Source: Bifidobacterium catenulatum subsp. kashiwanohense JCM 15439 = DSM 21854 (GTDB lineage: Bacteria > Actinomycetota > Actinomycetes > Actinomycetales > Bifidobacteriaceae). Taken from it: a DNA stretch of 64,000 nt. Both the position numbers and the translations under genes were made by a program. Shown piece by piece: positions 1-8,840 of this stretch. The first letter of the stretch is position 1, and each line of letters opens with the position of its first letter. Below the pieces are notes generated by a model, which saw only the letters and a program-made list of their open reading frames with translations, made no database searches and was not told the origin of the DNA. The stretch covers positions 682,001 through 746,000 of the forward strand of contig NZ_AP012327.1 of assembly GCF_001042615.1 (NCBI RefSeq), given 5' to 3'.

Positions 1-928
1 CGTTGACTGCCAGCACCATGCCAATACCCATATTGAAGATGTTGAACATTTCCATATGATCGATTTCGCCGGCCTTCTCGAGCACATCGAAAATCGGCAG
101 CACCGGCCAAGAGCCGAGATTGATGTGCGCAGCCAAGCCGTCCGGAATCATACGCGGAATGTTTTCGATGAAGCCGCCGCCGGTGATATGGGCGACGCCC
201 TTGACCACGCCGGCCTTGAATAGCGGGGAAAGAGCCTTCACATAGATCTTCGTCGGGGTAAGGAGCACGTCGCCGAGCTTTTCGCCATCAAGTTCGTCAA
301 GTACGGTGTCGACCGTGTAGCCGGCCTTCTCGAACAGGGCCTTGCGTACCAGAGAGAAGCCATTGGAATGCACGCCGGTGGACGGCAAGCCAATGAGTAC
401 ATCGCCTTCAGCGATGGTGGAGCCGTCCACGATTGCGGACTTCTCGGCAACGCCGACCGCGAAACCAGCCAGATCGTACTCGTCTTCGTCATACATGCCC
501 GGCATTTCAGCGGTTTCGCCACCGATCAGACCGGAACCAGCCTGTACACAGCCGTCGGCAACGCCAGCCACAACCTGCTCGAGCAGTGCTGGATCGTTCT
601 TGCCGCAGGCGATGTAATCCAGGAAGAACAACGGTTCCGCACCCTGAGCGGCAATATCGTTGACGCACATGGCCACGCAGTCGATGCCGATGGTGTTGTG
701 CTTGTTGGACATCTTGGCAACGACCAGCTTGGTGCCGACGCCATCGGTGCCGGAAATCAGCACCGGCTCCTTGTATCCGAGGGAAGCCAGATCGAACAGG
801 CCGCCGAAGCCGCCGATACCGCCGACTACGCCCGGACGGTTGGTGCGCGCCACATGGGACTTGATGCGCTTGACGACTTCATAACCGGCTTCGACGCTTA
901 CGCCGGCTTCCTCATATGCTTTTGGCAT
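1..928 (-). CDS. purM: Phosphoribosylformylglycinamidine cyclo-ligase (AIR synthetase), 3' end cut off
   Basis: PurM closes the imidazole ring of FGAM to give AIR, the fifth step of de novo purine synthesis in the cytosol. The first 309 or so codons are present; the family is about 345 residues, so only the C-terminus is missing beyond the window edge. The protein starts [19 protein letters not shown] and carries the family blocks [48 protein letters not shown] and [12 protein letters not shown]. The ATG at 928 has a GAAAGG ribosome site just upstream. It lies 18 bp behind purF on the same strand, so the two are very probably co-transcribed. Confidence 0.96.
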   Translation of the reverse strand, partial: MPKAYEEAGVSVEAGYEVVKRIKSHVARTNRPGVVGGIGGFGGLFDLASLGYKEPVLISGTDGVGTKLVVAKMSNKHNTIGIDCVAMCVNDIAAQGAEPLFFLDYIACGKNDPALLEQVVAGVADGCVQAGSGLIGGETAEMPGMYDEDEYDLAGFAVGVAEKSAIVDGSTIAEGDVLIGLPSTGVHSNGFSLVRKALFEKAGYTVDTVLDELDGEKLGDVLLTPTKIYVKALSPLFKAGVVKGVAHITGGGFIENIPRMIPDGLAAHINLGSWPVLPIFDVLEKAGEIDHMEMFNIFNMGIGMVLAVN

Positions 929-946
929 ATCAAACCTTTCTCGGGT

Positions 947-2461
947 TCAGTGTTCTTCTTGGGATGAAGTAGTGGTGTATTCGTTGCCCTCGTACTTGCT
1001 CTTATACAAGGCGAATTCAGGCAGACGCACGCGATCTTCAGGAGTGAGGGACTTCAAAAAATCACTTTCATAATCGTCGAGTGCGGTCGGGTAGTCGCCA
1101 TTGAAGTAGGCTACGCACAGACCTCCATACGGGGCGTCCGCTCCTAGACCAATGGAATCGACCAAGCCGTCAAGCGAAAGGAAGGCCAGGGAATCGGCGC
1201 CGATGAAATCGCGAATTTCTTCAACGGACTTCTTTGCGGCGATCAGTTCCTTGGTGGTGGAAATATCAATGCCATAGAAGCATGGATACTTCAGCGGCGG
1301 CGAGCTGATACGCATATGCACTTCGGCAGCACCGGCTTCCTTGAGCAGCTGCACGATGCGCTTGGACGTGGTGCCGCGCACGATGGAATCGTCGATAACG
1401 ATCACACGCTTGCCTTTGACCACGCTATGAACGGCGGAAAGCTTCATACGCACGCCCTGCTCGCGCAGTTCCTGCGTCGGCTGGATGAAGGTTCGAGCCA
1501 CATACTGGTTCTTGATCAGGCCCATCTCGTTTGGCAGACCGGCTTCTTCCGCATAGCCGGAGGCCGCGGACAGCGAGGAATTCGGCACGCCAATGACCAT
1601 ATCGGCATCGACCGGCGATTCTTGGGCCAGACGCGCACCCATACGCTTGCGGGCGGAATGCACGTTCACGCCGTAAATATCGGAATCCGGGCGTGCGAAG
1701 TAGATGAATTCCATCGAGCAGATGGCCAGTTGGGTCTGGTTCGTGTACTGCACGATCTTGTATCCGTGATCATCCACGACCACGATTTCGCCCGGGCGGA
1801 TGTTGCGAACCAGTTCGGCGCCGACAATGTCGAGCGCGCAGGTTTCGGAAGCGAGCACATATGCGCCGTTCTTCATTTTGCCAAGGGAGAGCGGACGGAA
1901 GCCGTTCGGATCGAGCGCGCCAATCATGGCGTTCTCGGTCATGATCAGATAGGCAAAGCCGCCGTGCACGGTATTGAGCGATTCCTTAAGCTTGTCCATG
2001 AAAGTGCGCTTTGTGGAACGGCGGATGAGGTGCATAAGCACTTCGGTGTCGGAATTGGAGTGGAAGATTGCACCTTCGTCCTCCAGCTTGCGGCGCAGGG
2101 ACGGGCAGTTGGTGAGGTTGCCGTTGTGGCACAGGGCCATATCTCCATCATGGAAACGGAAGATGAACGGCTGAATGTTGTCGGTGCCGCCAGAGCCGGC
2201 AGTGGCGTAGCGCACATGGCCAATCGCCCTGTCTCCTTTCAGGCGTTCGATTTCTCGCTCGTCGCTGAACACCTGGGTCAACAGACCCGTTCCGCGATGA
2301 CCGATGAGATGACCATTATCGTTGGAGACAATGCCGGCACCCTCCTGACCGCGATGCTGCAACGCGTGCAAGCCGAAGTAGGTGAGTCGGGCGGCGTCCG
2401 GGTGGCCCCAAACGCCGAAAATACCGCATTCCTCGTGGATGTCTTCGAGTTCAGCTGACAA
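947..2461 (-). CDS. purF: Amidophosphoribosyltransferase (glutamine PRPP amidotransferase)
   Basis: PurF makes phosphoribosylamine from PRPP and glutamine, the committed step of purine synthesis. The 504-residue protein has an N-terminal Ntn-type glutaminase domain: a short propeptide precedes Cys12 in [10 protein letters not shown], which becomes the nucleophile after cleavage in this family. The C-terminal half holds the PRPP-binding motif [14 protein letters not shown]. The start codon is TTG at 2461, supported by AAGGAG placed about 8 nt upstream; no better ATG fits the family N-terminus. purM follows on the same strand. A motif shared with the purC leader lies at 2515-2533. Confidence 0.96.
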   Translation of the reverse strand: MSAELEDIHEECGIFGVWGHPDAARLTYFGLHALQHRGQEGAGIVSNDNGHLIGHRGTGLLTQVFSDEREIERLKGDRAIGHVRYATAGSGGTDNIQPFIFRFHDGDMALCHNGNLTNCPSLRRKLEDEGAIFHSNSDTEVLMHLIRRSTKRTFMDKLKESLNTVHGGFAYLIMTENAMIGALDPNGFRPLSLGKMKNGAYVLASETCALDIVGAELVRNIRPGEIVVVDDHGYKIVQYTNQTQLAICSMEFIYFARPDSDIYGVNVHSARKRMGARLAQESPVDADMVIGVPNSSLSAASGYAEEAGLPNEMGLIKNQYVARTFIQPTQELREQGVRMKLSAVHSVVKGKRVIVIDDSIVRGTTSKRIVQLLKEAGAAEVHMRISSPPLKYPCFYGIDISTTKELIAAKKSVEEIRDFIGADSLAFLSLDGLVDSIGLGADAPYGGLCVAYFNGDYPTALDDYESDFLKSLTPEDRVRLPEFALYKSKYEGNEYTTTSSQEEH

Positions 2462-2514
2462 GCCAAAGCTCCTTCCAAAACCATGGAGACAAGGGATTCG
2501 CTACCGTTCAACCC

Positions 2515-2533
2515 TACCAACCGGAGGCTACAA
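2515..2533 (-). promoter_or_regulatory. Shared pur-gene upstream motif (purF copy)
   Basis: On the minus strand this reads TTGTAGCCTCCGGTTGGTA, about 50 bp upstream of the purF start. The same 19-mer with one substitution sits upstream of purC at 15712-15730. The match between two separate purine leaders points to an operator or promoter element. The regulator is unknown. Confidence 0.55.
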
Positions 2534-2582
2534 GCGGCGGCTTCCGGGGAGTCTTTAGGTGGCACTTGGCATGTCGGATATG

Positions 2583-2598
2583 TCGAACAATTGTTCGA
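2583..2598 (+). promoter_or_regulatory. LexA operator (SOS box)
   Basis: The 16-mer TCGAACAATTGTTCGA is a perfect palindrome and matches the actinobacterial/Gram-positive LexA box pattern (GAAC-N4-GTTC core). It lies 97 bp upstream of the Y-family polymerase start and points to DNA-damage induction of the polymerase/YolD pair. Confidence 0.85.
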
Positions 2599-2694
2599 AC
2601 TCTCTGATATGCTGAATGTGGAAAATGAGCGCAGGAAAGCTGAAGTGGTTGTTTGCCGCTTCAGAGTGATGTCAATCATGGAAGGAGACTGGCG

Positions 2695-4329
2695 ATGGCT
2701 GAACGTACTTATATTGCAATCGATCTGAAATCCTTCTATGCGTCTTCGGAATGTGCGGAACTCGGATTCGACCCACTTTCCACGAATCTGGTGGTGGCTG
2801 ATCAATCTCGTACCGACAAAACCATCTGTCTTGCGGTGTCGCCATCGCTCAAAGCGTATGGCTTGCCTGGCAGGGCAAGGCTTTTTGAGGTCAAGGCGAA
2901 GCTTAAAGAAGTCAATGCGGCACGGCGGGCGGCAGCGCCGGGCGGTGCGCTGAGAGGTGAATCGTATGATGCGAACGCGCTCGCAGCAGATCCGAATCTG
3001 GCTGCTGGCGTGTATATAGCCAAGCCGCGAATGTCGCATTATCTCAACGTCAGTGCGAAGATCTACGGCATATACCTAAGGTATGTGTCCGAAGCTGATA
3101 TTCATGTCTATTCGGTGGACGAAGTGTTCATGGATGTTACCGGCTATCTTCGTGCCTATGGCAAAAGCGCGCATGATATGGCCCGTGAAATGATTCAGCA
3201 GATTCTCCGGGAGACGGGTATCACCGCAACGGCCGGTATCGGTACGAATATGTATTTGGCGAAAGTGGCTATGGATGTGGTCGCCAAGCATATTTCCGCG
3301 GATAAGGATGGCGTGCGTATCGCGCAATTGGATGAGGTGTCGTATCGCCGGCTGTTATGGGCGCACAGGCCGTTGACTGATTTCTGGCGTGTGGGACGAG
3401 GGTATGCGAAGAAGCTCGAAGCCCAAGGTCTAATGACAATGGGCGATGTGGCTAGGTGTTCCATCGGTCGTGTCGACGAATATTACAACGAGGGTCTGTT
3501 GTACAAGATGTTCGGTGTGAACGCCGAACTGCTTATCGACCATGCGTGGGGTTGGGAGCCGTGCACCATCGCCGACATCAAAGCGTATAAGCCAGCTGGT
3601 CATAGTATGAGTTCGGGGCAGGTGCTTACGGGCGCGGTCGGTTTTGACTCGGCGAGGCTGATTGTGAGAGAAATGGCGGACACCTTGTCTTTGGACTTGG
3701 TTACCAAAGGTGTGAAGGCCGGCCATATGGGGTTGATGGTCGGTTACGATACCGCCAGTCTTGATCCAAAGCGGCTAGGGGAGTGTGACACTCCGGAATT
3801 GAAGGCGATAGCTGAGCGAGCCATTGCCGAATATAGCGGTCCCGTAACTCTTGATAGGTATGGTCGGCGTGTACCCAAGCCGGCTACAGGGTCGATTGGT
3901 CTGGGCGACCATACGTCATCCACCACGCGCATCTGTGATGCGGTTGACGAATTGTTCTGCAGAATCGTCGATCATCGGCTGTTGGTACGCCGATTGAATG
4001 TGGTTGCTTCTGATTTGCAAACGGTCGAACAGCTGGCTGAGCGGGATGCTGTAGCGAATTACGTTCAACCTGATCTGTTTTCGGATATGCAGGAAGTCTC
4101 AAATGGAAGCGATAGCAACGATTGCAGTGATAACGTCGATAACAACGCGCGGTCTTCCTACGCTGACGATATGCAGGTTGTCGATGAGATTTCCGAACAG
4201 CATGTGCAGCAGACGATTCTTGACATCAAACGCAAGTTCGGCAAAAACGCCGTCATCAAAGGGATGGACATGTTCGCTGATGCCACAGGTCAACAGCGCA
4301 ACCGACAGATTGGAGGTCATGCAGCATGA
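2695..4329 (+). CDS. Y-family (UmuC/DinB-like) translesion DNA polymerase
   Basis: A 544-residue translesion polymerase of the ImpB/MucB/SamB class. The first catalytic Asp is in IAIDLKSFYAS (about residues 6-16) and the second acidic pair is in VYSVDEVFMDVTG. A helix-hairpin-helix region and a little-finger-like C-terminal domain follow, with a polar tail rich in Asp and Asn. The ATG at 2695 follows GAAGGAGA at 2681-2688; an upstream in-frame start at 2653 lacks a ribosome site. A perfect LexA box lies upstream. The stop overlaps the YolD-like gene by ATGA, so the pair is translationally coupled. UvrX/YolD pairs in Firmicutes are the closest known arrangement. Confidence 0.92.
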   Translation: MAERTYIAIDLKSFYASSECAELGFDPLSTNLVVADQSRTDKTICLAVSPSLKAYGLPGRARLFEVKAKLKEVNAARRAAAPGGALRGESYDANALAADPNLAAGVYIAKPRMSHYLNVSAKIYGIYLRYVSEADIHVYSVDEVFMDVTGYLRAYGKSAHDMAREMIQQILRETGITATAGIGTNMYLAKVAMDVVAKHISADKDGVRIAQLDEVSYRRLLWAHRPLTDFWRVGRGYAKKLEAQGLMTMGDVARCSIGRVDEYYNEGLLYKMFGVNAELLIDHAWGWEPCTIADIKAYKPAGHSMSSGQVLTGAVGFDSARLIVREMADTLSLDLVTKGVKAGHMGLMVGYDTASLDPKRLGECDTPELKAIAERAIAEYSGPVTLDRYGRRVPKPATGSIGLGDHTSSTTRICDAVDELFCRIVDHRLLVRRLNVVASDLQTVEQLAERDAVANYVQPDLFSDMQEVSNGSDSNDCSDNVDNNARSSYADDMQVVDEISEQHVQQTILDIKRKFGKNAVIKGMDMFADATGQQRNRQIGGHAA

Positions 4330-4553
4330 GTTTGCAGCAAACCGACCGTTACGATGACATCATCAACTTGCCTCATCATCGCTCGCGCACGCGCCCGCAC
4401 ATGAGCATGCACAACCGTGCCGCGCAATTCATGCCTTTCGCCGCTCTCACCGGCTACGATGACATCATCAAACAAACCGCCACCCATTCCAACGAAGCAG
4501 TAGAACGCGCCAATACCCCCGTCAATCTCTCCGAAGGCTACCTCTCTGCCTAG
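4326..4553 (+). CDS. YolD-like small protein
   Basis: A 75-residue protein with the signature RAAQFMPFAALTGYDDI near its middle, which is typical of YolD-like proteins. In Gram-positive bacteria and their plasmids these are encoded next to UvrX-type Y-family polymerases and are thought to assist or replace UmuD. The start overlaps the polymerase stop (ATGA at 4326-4329). It shares the LexA-controlled promoter. The molecular role of YolD is not firmly established. Confidence 0.85.
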   Translation: MSLQQTDRYDDIINLPHHRSRTRPHMSMHNRAAQFMPFAALTGYDDIIKQTATHSNEAVERANTPVNLSEGYLSA

Positions 4554-4639
4554 CAGGCCACCAGTTGCTGTGATTCGTCGGTTGGCTGGCAAAAAATATC
4601 AGTCGGAAAGCCCGAACTGTATAGACAATCAAGTATCGT

Positions 4640-4712
4640 AACATCTCTTTCCCAGTCAGTGGAAGAATTACCCCGCTAATGGTCGGCTTAGAGTCTTGAT
4701 TCCTGCGTTTGC
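4640..4712 (+). repeat. Partial copy of the 53-bp repeat family
   Basis: The stretch around 4648-4712 carries CCCAGTCAGTGGAAG, then ACCCCGCTAATGGTCGGC, then TTAGAGTCTTGATTCCT. These match in order the second half of one 53-bp unit and the start of the next from the array at 10596-10966. It lies between the YolD-like gene and the histidine kinase, on the opposite flank of the same cassette. The rest of 4554-4725 holds nothing else I can identify. Confidence 0.7.
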
Positions 4713-4725
4713 TTTCCGTTCCGAC

Positions 4726-5979
4726 TTACGCTGATACCGGAATGCTGACAACAACACGAAGCCCACCATCTTTTCTGGCATGAAGCTGTATCCGCCCATC
4801 ATGCAGTGATACGATTTCCTTGGCGATAGATAATCCCAGACCGTGGTTTTCGATTGTTTGCGCCGTTCCCACCGAAAAGCCGTGCTCCATGATTCTGCTA
4901 TTTCTGCCTTTGTTGAACGGTGTGAACAGGTTATCAAGATTCATGTTTTGCAGGCTCTCTCCAGTGTTTTCAATCTCAAGCGTCATCATATGACCATCTG
5001 ATTCAAGGGTTTTCCTGACTGACACCCATATCGTCCCGCCATCCACATTATGCTGTATGGCATTGAGCATCAGATTCTTCACAAGTTGGGTAAACAGCAG
5101 TGGATCACCATGTATTCGAACAGCTTCCAACTGTTTATGCACAGTTATATCCTCTGGAATTCCTCCGTCAAGATTCTTTTCAAGGACTTCCTCAACAACG
5201 GTGTCTACGGCAATTTCGGACGTCCCTTCTTGTTCCAACTGTTGCACTTTAGCCAGATTTAAAAGACTACCAACCAAGGCGATACACGATTTGTTGGACG
5301 CTAGAGCCTTCTCGACGAAGGGAAGAGTCTTTGCGTCCAACAATCCGTTATGCATAGGTATCTCCAGTGCGGCGGAGGTCGCTGCCAGTGGATTTTTGAG
5401 TTCATGCGATGCGTTAGCTATGAAGCGTTTTTCTCTCGCGATGACCGCATTGACATCATCGATCGCGTCATTGTATGCGCTGGCTATTACAGATGCGGCA
5501 TCGTTTTCTTCGGAAATATGTATGGGATGCCGAGACAAGTCAGAATCTGAAGTTCGTATCTGTTGCGCGACCGTATCAATCCTGCGTTGCGAACGAGTGC
5601 ATATGCTCCAAGCAGCTATGGCCGATAGGGCTCCGAATATCAGAATCGGCACCACGCTGGTGAGAAGCAGCAGATTACGAGCTGTGTCGTTGCCGCGGGA
5701 AGCTGTGACAGCGAATCCATTCGCGTGAGAGTCTTTCCCAGTCAAGACATACGCCTCACCGGAAGGTGGTCCGGCGGAATCCTGCTGTTGGTACTGTTCA
5801 TCAGCGACATGCTCTGGTGTGAAGCGCCCTATGGTTACCGTATCGATTTGCTGGTCGACAATAATGAACGTTGCCACGGAAACGACTACCGTCAATGCAA
5901 CGAATACGGACATGATGATTATGACGAGTCTTCTCCGCGTAGACCATCGGAAACGTACATTTCCTTTCATCTTCTTCAT
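4726..5979 (-). CDS. Sensor histidine kinase of a two-component system
   Basis: A 417-residue membrane kinase. Two transmembrane segments (about residues 17-40 and 98-120) flank an extracellular loop. The dimerization domain contains the phosphoacceptor His in ASHELKNPLAA, followed by an N box (LVKNLMLNAIQHN), G1 (ENTGESL) and G2 (HGLGLSIAKEI). The start ATG overlaps the stop of the response regulator gene (ATGA, 5976-5979), so the two form one operon. It diverges from the peptide/ABC operon at 6804 and probably senses a signal linked to it, such as the peptide or an envelope stress. Base composition is more AT-rich by eye than in the flanking pur genes. Confidence 0.93.
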   Translation of the reverse strand: MKKMKGNVRFRWSTRRRLVIIIMSVFVALTVVVSVATFIIVDQQIDTVTIGRFTPEHVADEQYQQQDSAGPPSGEAYVLTGKDSHANGFAVTASRGNDTARNLLLLTSVVPILIFGALSAIAAWSICTRSQRRIDTVAQQIRTSDSDLSRHPIHISEENDAASVIASAYNDAIDDVNAVIAREKRFIANASHELKNPLAATSAALEIPMHNGLLDAKTLPFVEKALASNKSCIALVGSLLNLAKVQQLEQEGTSEIAVDTVVEEVLEKNLDGGIPEDITVHKQLEAVRIHGDPLLFTQLVKNLMLNAIQHNVDGGTIWVSVRKTLESDGHMMTLEIENTGESLQNMNLDNLFTPFNKGRNSRIMEHGFSVGTAQTIENHGLGLSIAKEIVSLHDGRIQLHARKDGGLRVVVSIPVSA

Positions 5980-6633
5980 GGAATCCGATACCCCTGCCCT
6001 GGAATAGTCTCAATGAAATCAGGAATCCCGATTTTCGTTCTCAACGCATAAATGGTGGTCTTAACGATTCCCCGAGTATGAGCATGGTCATCATGCCATA
6101 TTCCCGTGTACAGACTTTCCGTGCTCACTACACCCCCATTCGCTTCTATCAATACTTTCAGCACAGCAAGCTCCCTAGCCCCGAACCTCAGGCGGCGTCC
6201 ATCGACCGTGACGATACCCGTATGAAGATCCGCCTTGAATGCTCCGCGATGGAATACCGAATCGCTACTTAGACTTCTTCTGCGTCGTACCGCATTGACT
6301 CTTGCCAACAAAACGGCATAGTCAAAAGGCTTTGTCAGGTAATCATCGGCACCGAGGTTCAAGCCCTGAACAATATCCTCTATCTGTGAGGATGCAGTAA
6401 GCATCAAAACATATGTGGAATCGTGTCTCTCGCTAAGCATTCGAGCTATATCATCACCATGTATTCCCGGAAGATCTCGGTCCAGAATGACCATATCGTA
6501 TCCGCCATTATTTAATTCTTCGACGGCATCGCGTCCGTCATACACAGCTTTGGTCTGTAAGCCTTCCATGCTTAATCCCATGTTTGATGACATCAGCCAG
6601 ATTCGCGTTGTCTTCCACAATCAGAATGCGCAC
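5976..6633 (-). pseudogene. OmpR/PhoB-type response regulator with a +1 frameshift near the 5' end
   Basis: Starting from GTG at 6633 (GAAGG about 10 nt upstream), the reading frame gives VRILIVEDNANLADVIKHG, the typical receiver start with the acidic pair Glu7-Asp8, then leaves frame. The remainder (LSMEGLQTKAVYDG onward, phosphoacceptor Asp51 in ILDRDLPG, Lys in LTKPFDY, then a winged-helix domain ending GQGYRIP) is in a different frame. The break is at a GGG run (CCC at 6577-6579 on the plus strand); removing one G restores a 218-residue regulator. Either the gene is broken or phase-variable, or the base is a sequencing error. A TTG start at 6620 would give a protein lacking the first strand and the acidic pocket. 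Confidence 0.85.
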
Positions 6634-6685
6634 AGCTACCACCCTTCTTACTGTGACTCACACCTTAGCAGTCATAGCCAGCAAA

Positions 6686-6711
6686 GTCAGGAATAGGTCA
6701 GATTCCGTCAG
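6686..6711 (+). promoter_or_regulatory. Three phased GTCAG direct repeats, candidate response-regulator site
   Basis: GTCAG occurs at 6686-6690, 6697-6701 and 6707-6711, spaced 11 and 10 bp, about one helical turn each. The array sits 19 bp upstream of a candidate -35 (6730). Phased direct repeats just upstream of -35 are the usual architecture of OmpR-type binding sites, and an OmpR-type regulator is encoded divergently next door. Confidence 0.55.
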
Positions 6712-6729
6712 CTTCAAGGCAAAAACACA

Positions 6730-6757
6730 TTGCGCCACAAGCAACTCCCTATATTGC
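6730..6757 (+). promoter_or_regulatory. Candidate promoter of the secreted-peptide operon
   Basis: TTGCGC (6730-6735) and TATTGC (6752-6757) are separated by 16 bp and lie 47 bp before the peptide start codon. The phased GTCAG repeats are immediately upstream. The assignment is by consensus only. Confidence 0.5.
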
Positions 6758-6803
6758 TGAAAAGGTGGAGCATTCCTCCTCCAAAAACAGAAAAGGAAGA
6801 AGA

Positions 6804-7043
6804 ATGAATATCAACAGAAAAATCGCAACAGGCGCGCTCAGCATCATAGTCGCATGCACCGGAGTGGCTGGGCTCACGGCTCCTGCTATGGCTACCGTAG
6901 GCAATGGGGGTTATGCTCGTGCCGAAGTCGGACGTGTTATCAACGGAAAGCGGGTGGTTTACTACAACGGGTGGAAACACGGATACGCCTACGCATCTGC
7001 CTCAAATGGTTCCAGCTGGTATGCACGTGGACTGCTGAAGTAA
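6804..7043 (+). CDS. Small secreted Gly/Tyr-rich peptide, possible bacteriocin
   Basis: A 79-residue precursor with a Sec-type signal: a basic N-terminus (MNINRKIATG), a hydrophobic core and a predicted cut after APAMA (residue 30). That leaves a mature peptide of about 49 residues, basic, without cysteine, and rich in Gly, Tyr, Ala and Ser (it includes VVYYNGWKHGYAYASASN and ends WYARGLLK). The ATG at 6804 follows AAAGGAAG; an in-frame ATG at 6765 would add 13 charged residues. It is the first gene of an operon with a lipoprotein, an adaptor and an ABC transporter. This resembles lactococcin-972-type loci in layout, but I cannot align the peptide to that family. Confidence 0.7.
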   Translation: MNINRKIATGALSIIVACTGVAGLTAPAMATVGNGGYARAEVGRVINGKRVVYYNGWKHGYAYASASNGSSWYARGLLK

Positions 7044-7070
7044 TGGCAGTTTCATAAGTTTTTTGAGAGG

Positions 7071-7108
7071 GGCACTTTCACGAATCAACTCGTTGCACAA
7101 GTGCCTCT
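7071..7108 (+). terminator. Hairpin between peptide and lipoprotein genes
   Basis: GGCACTT (7071-7077) pairs with AAGTGCC (7099-7105), with further pairing outward (GAGG/CTCT). There is no clear T run. It may lower transcription of the downstream genes relative to the peptide or protect the peptide mRNA 3' end. Confidence 0.4.
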
Positions 7109-7132
7109 ATATCAAAGGAAAGAACACGTATT

Positions 7133-7759
7133 ATGTCTAAATCACCACGAATCATTCTGGCGTCTGCAGTCATTTGTTTTTTGCTGCCATTGAGTGCTTG
7201 CTCAACAAATGCAGCAAACCATGATGCATCTTCGTCTTCTTCTGAAAACTCTGAAACAGCCACATCGTACGAATCGCAGTTGAAGCAGGCATTGCAATCA
7301 GCTACCAGTGACTTTGAAAAACAGGTACTCAAGAAAGCAATCAAAACAGGGAAAATCAGCGATTCAGATTACCGTGAAGCCAACGAAAAATATCAGCAAT
7401 GCATGATTGCCAAAGGAGATCCGATAACGTTCAGCACGGATCAGTCCACCGGTCTGATGCAGGAAAGCATGAATGTTGATGATCAGAATTACGATTCCGA
7501 CAAGGTGAATTCGGATAGTATCGCCTGCGCCGAGGGAACGAATCTGTTGATTCGCGATCTTTACGAACGAATGGCCACCAATCCTTCGAATTCCGATGAA
7601 ATCGAGCTGATCGTAAGCTGCTTGAAACGTAAGAAACTAGTACCAGAATCGTTTACCAAACAGGATTATTTGACGGAATCCGCCAAGCCAGACGGCAGTT
7701 CGAAGCTAGATACCAGTTCGGAATTATTCTCTCAATGCTTGGCAAACCCGAATAAGTGA
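7133..7759 (+). CDS. Putative lipoprotein of unknown function
   Basis: A 208-residue protein with a lipoprotein signal: positive N-terminus, hydrophobic stretch, lipobox LSAC with the lipidated Cys at about residue 23, then a Ser/Asn-rich linker. The mature part is hydrophilic and mostly helical, with Cys residues in QQCMIAKG, IACAEG, VSCLKRKK and SQCLANPNK that could form two disulfides. AAAGGAAAG precedes the ATG. It lies between the peptide and the adaptor gene, so an immunity or peptide-capture role on the outer face of the membrane is possible. I do not recognise a family. Confidence 0.75.
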   Translation: MSKSPRIILASAVICFLLPLSACSTNAANHDASSSSSENSETATSYESQLKQALQSATSDFEKQVLKKAIKTGKISDSDYREANEKYQQCMIAKGDPITFSTDQSTGLMQESMNVDDQNYDSDKVNSDSIACAEGTNLLIRDLYERMATNPSNSDEIELIVSCLKRKKLVPESFTKQDYLTESAKPDGSSKLDTSSELFSQCLANPNK

Positions 7760-7763
7760 GATA

Positions 7764-8840
7764 ATGCGTACTTCCATATTTTCTACGTTCATCAAAGCAT
7801 GCAAAACCCGAAGTGTGGGATTCATAGTCATGTGCATGGTCGCATGTCTCTGCGCCGGTGCCGGACTTGCCTTTGGCCTTACTCATTCCAGCACGCCAAC
7901 GTCACTTAAGCCATCGTCAAATACTGGCAATCTCCCTCTAAGCACCGAGCATTTTGATGATGAACGCACCATAACGGTAAAGGTTTCCTCATCACAGGCG
8001 CAAAACATATCGTTCGGGAAAACCGGACAGATCACACAGGTCGTATGTCCAACAGACGGCATAATCACTTCAGGATCGCGGGAATATGATATGGATGGAA
8101 CTCCATTGGTGACTCTGTACACGGAAACGCCGCTATATCGGGATCTTTCCTTCGGGGATAAAGGCTCCGATGTCGAAGCTTTGCAAAATGAATTGATACG
8201 GCTTGGGTATGGAACGTCACAAACAGGAATCTTCGATTGGAACACATGGGACGCCTGGCGTCGACTCTATGCTGAATATGGTGGAGTCGTTCAGGAGAAG
8301 ACATTCGATAGAACACTTGTGATTTGGATTCCCGCTGAAAGCTTGGCCACCACAGGCTGCATCGCCAAGTTAGGGTCGACCGTATCCGACGATTCCGTCA
8401 CGGCAGCATTCACAACCGTTGAAGGAATTCTGTCTATTAAGGCGACAGCCCTGCCGACAGATCGCCTGGCTGGTGAACGTGTTGTCGAAATCAAGGGTTG
8501 GGAATATCCCATAGATGATGATGGCAATATAACCGATCAGGAAGCCCTCCAAGCAATGAACTCTTGGGACGGATATACGGGAAACCGCAAGGATGGTGAA
8601 CAAACCACTGATGTCTCCGTGAGCTATCGTCTCAAACAGGCGATTGACGTGTACTCAGTTCCCGCAGAATCGCTTGTCGGACTTACACAGTCAGACGGTT
8701 GCGTTGTCAGCGGCAAGGGAACTGTCAGGAAAATTCACGTCGTCGGCAGTTCCTTGGGGCGTACGTTGATTACATTGACCGGCAAGCCTCCGTCTAGCAT
8801 CCAAGCGAATCCAAGAAAGACAAGCTGTGATGCGCATTGA
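7764..8840 (+). CDS. Membrane-anchored adaptor with peptidoglycan-binding domain (MacA-like)
   Basis: A 358-residue protein with an N-terminal transmembrane segment (about residues 17-38). A PG_binding_1-like domain at about residues 128-175 contains LSFGDKGSDVEALQNELIRLGYG and a following TWDAWRRLY. The remaining beta-rich segments resemble the membrane-fusion adaptors that actinobacteria encode with MacB-like ABC transporters. It follows the lipoprotein gene by 4 bp and overlaps the ATPase gene by 11 bp. The likely job is to couple the transporter to the cell wall and guide peptide export or removal. The substrate is inferred from context only. Confidence 0.8.
   Translation: MRTSIFSTFIKACKTRSVGFIVMCMVACLCAGAGLAFGLTHSSTPTSLKPSSNTGNLPLSTEHFDDERTITVKVSSSQAQNISFGKTGQITQVVCPTDGIITSGSREYDMDGTPLVTLYTETPLYRDLSFGDKGSDVEALQNELIRLGYGTSQTGIFDWNTWDAWRRLYAEYGGVVQEKTFDRTLVIWIPAESLATTGCIAKLGSTVSDDSVTAAFTTVEGILSIKATALPTDRLAGERVVEIKGWEYPIDDDGNITDQEALQAMNSWDGYTGNRKDGEQTTDVSVSYRLKQAIDVYSVPAESLVGLTQSDGCVVSGKGTVRKIHVVGSSLGRTLITLTGKPPSSIQANPRKTSCDAH

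Noticed and set aside
6765..6803. Longer start for the secreted peptide
   Set aside because: It adds charged residues before a normal signal peptide, while AAAGGAAG sits correctly before ATG 6804.
6804..7043. Assignment of the peptide to the lactococcin 972 family
   Set aside because: Operon layout is similar, but I could not find the family's conserved Ser/Tyr/His pattern in the peptide, and the mature part is shorter.
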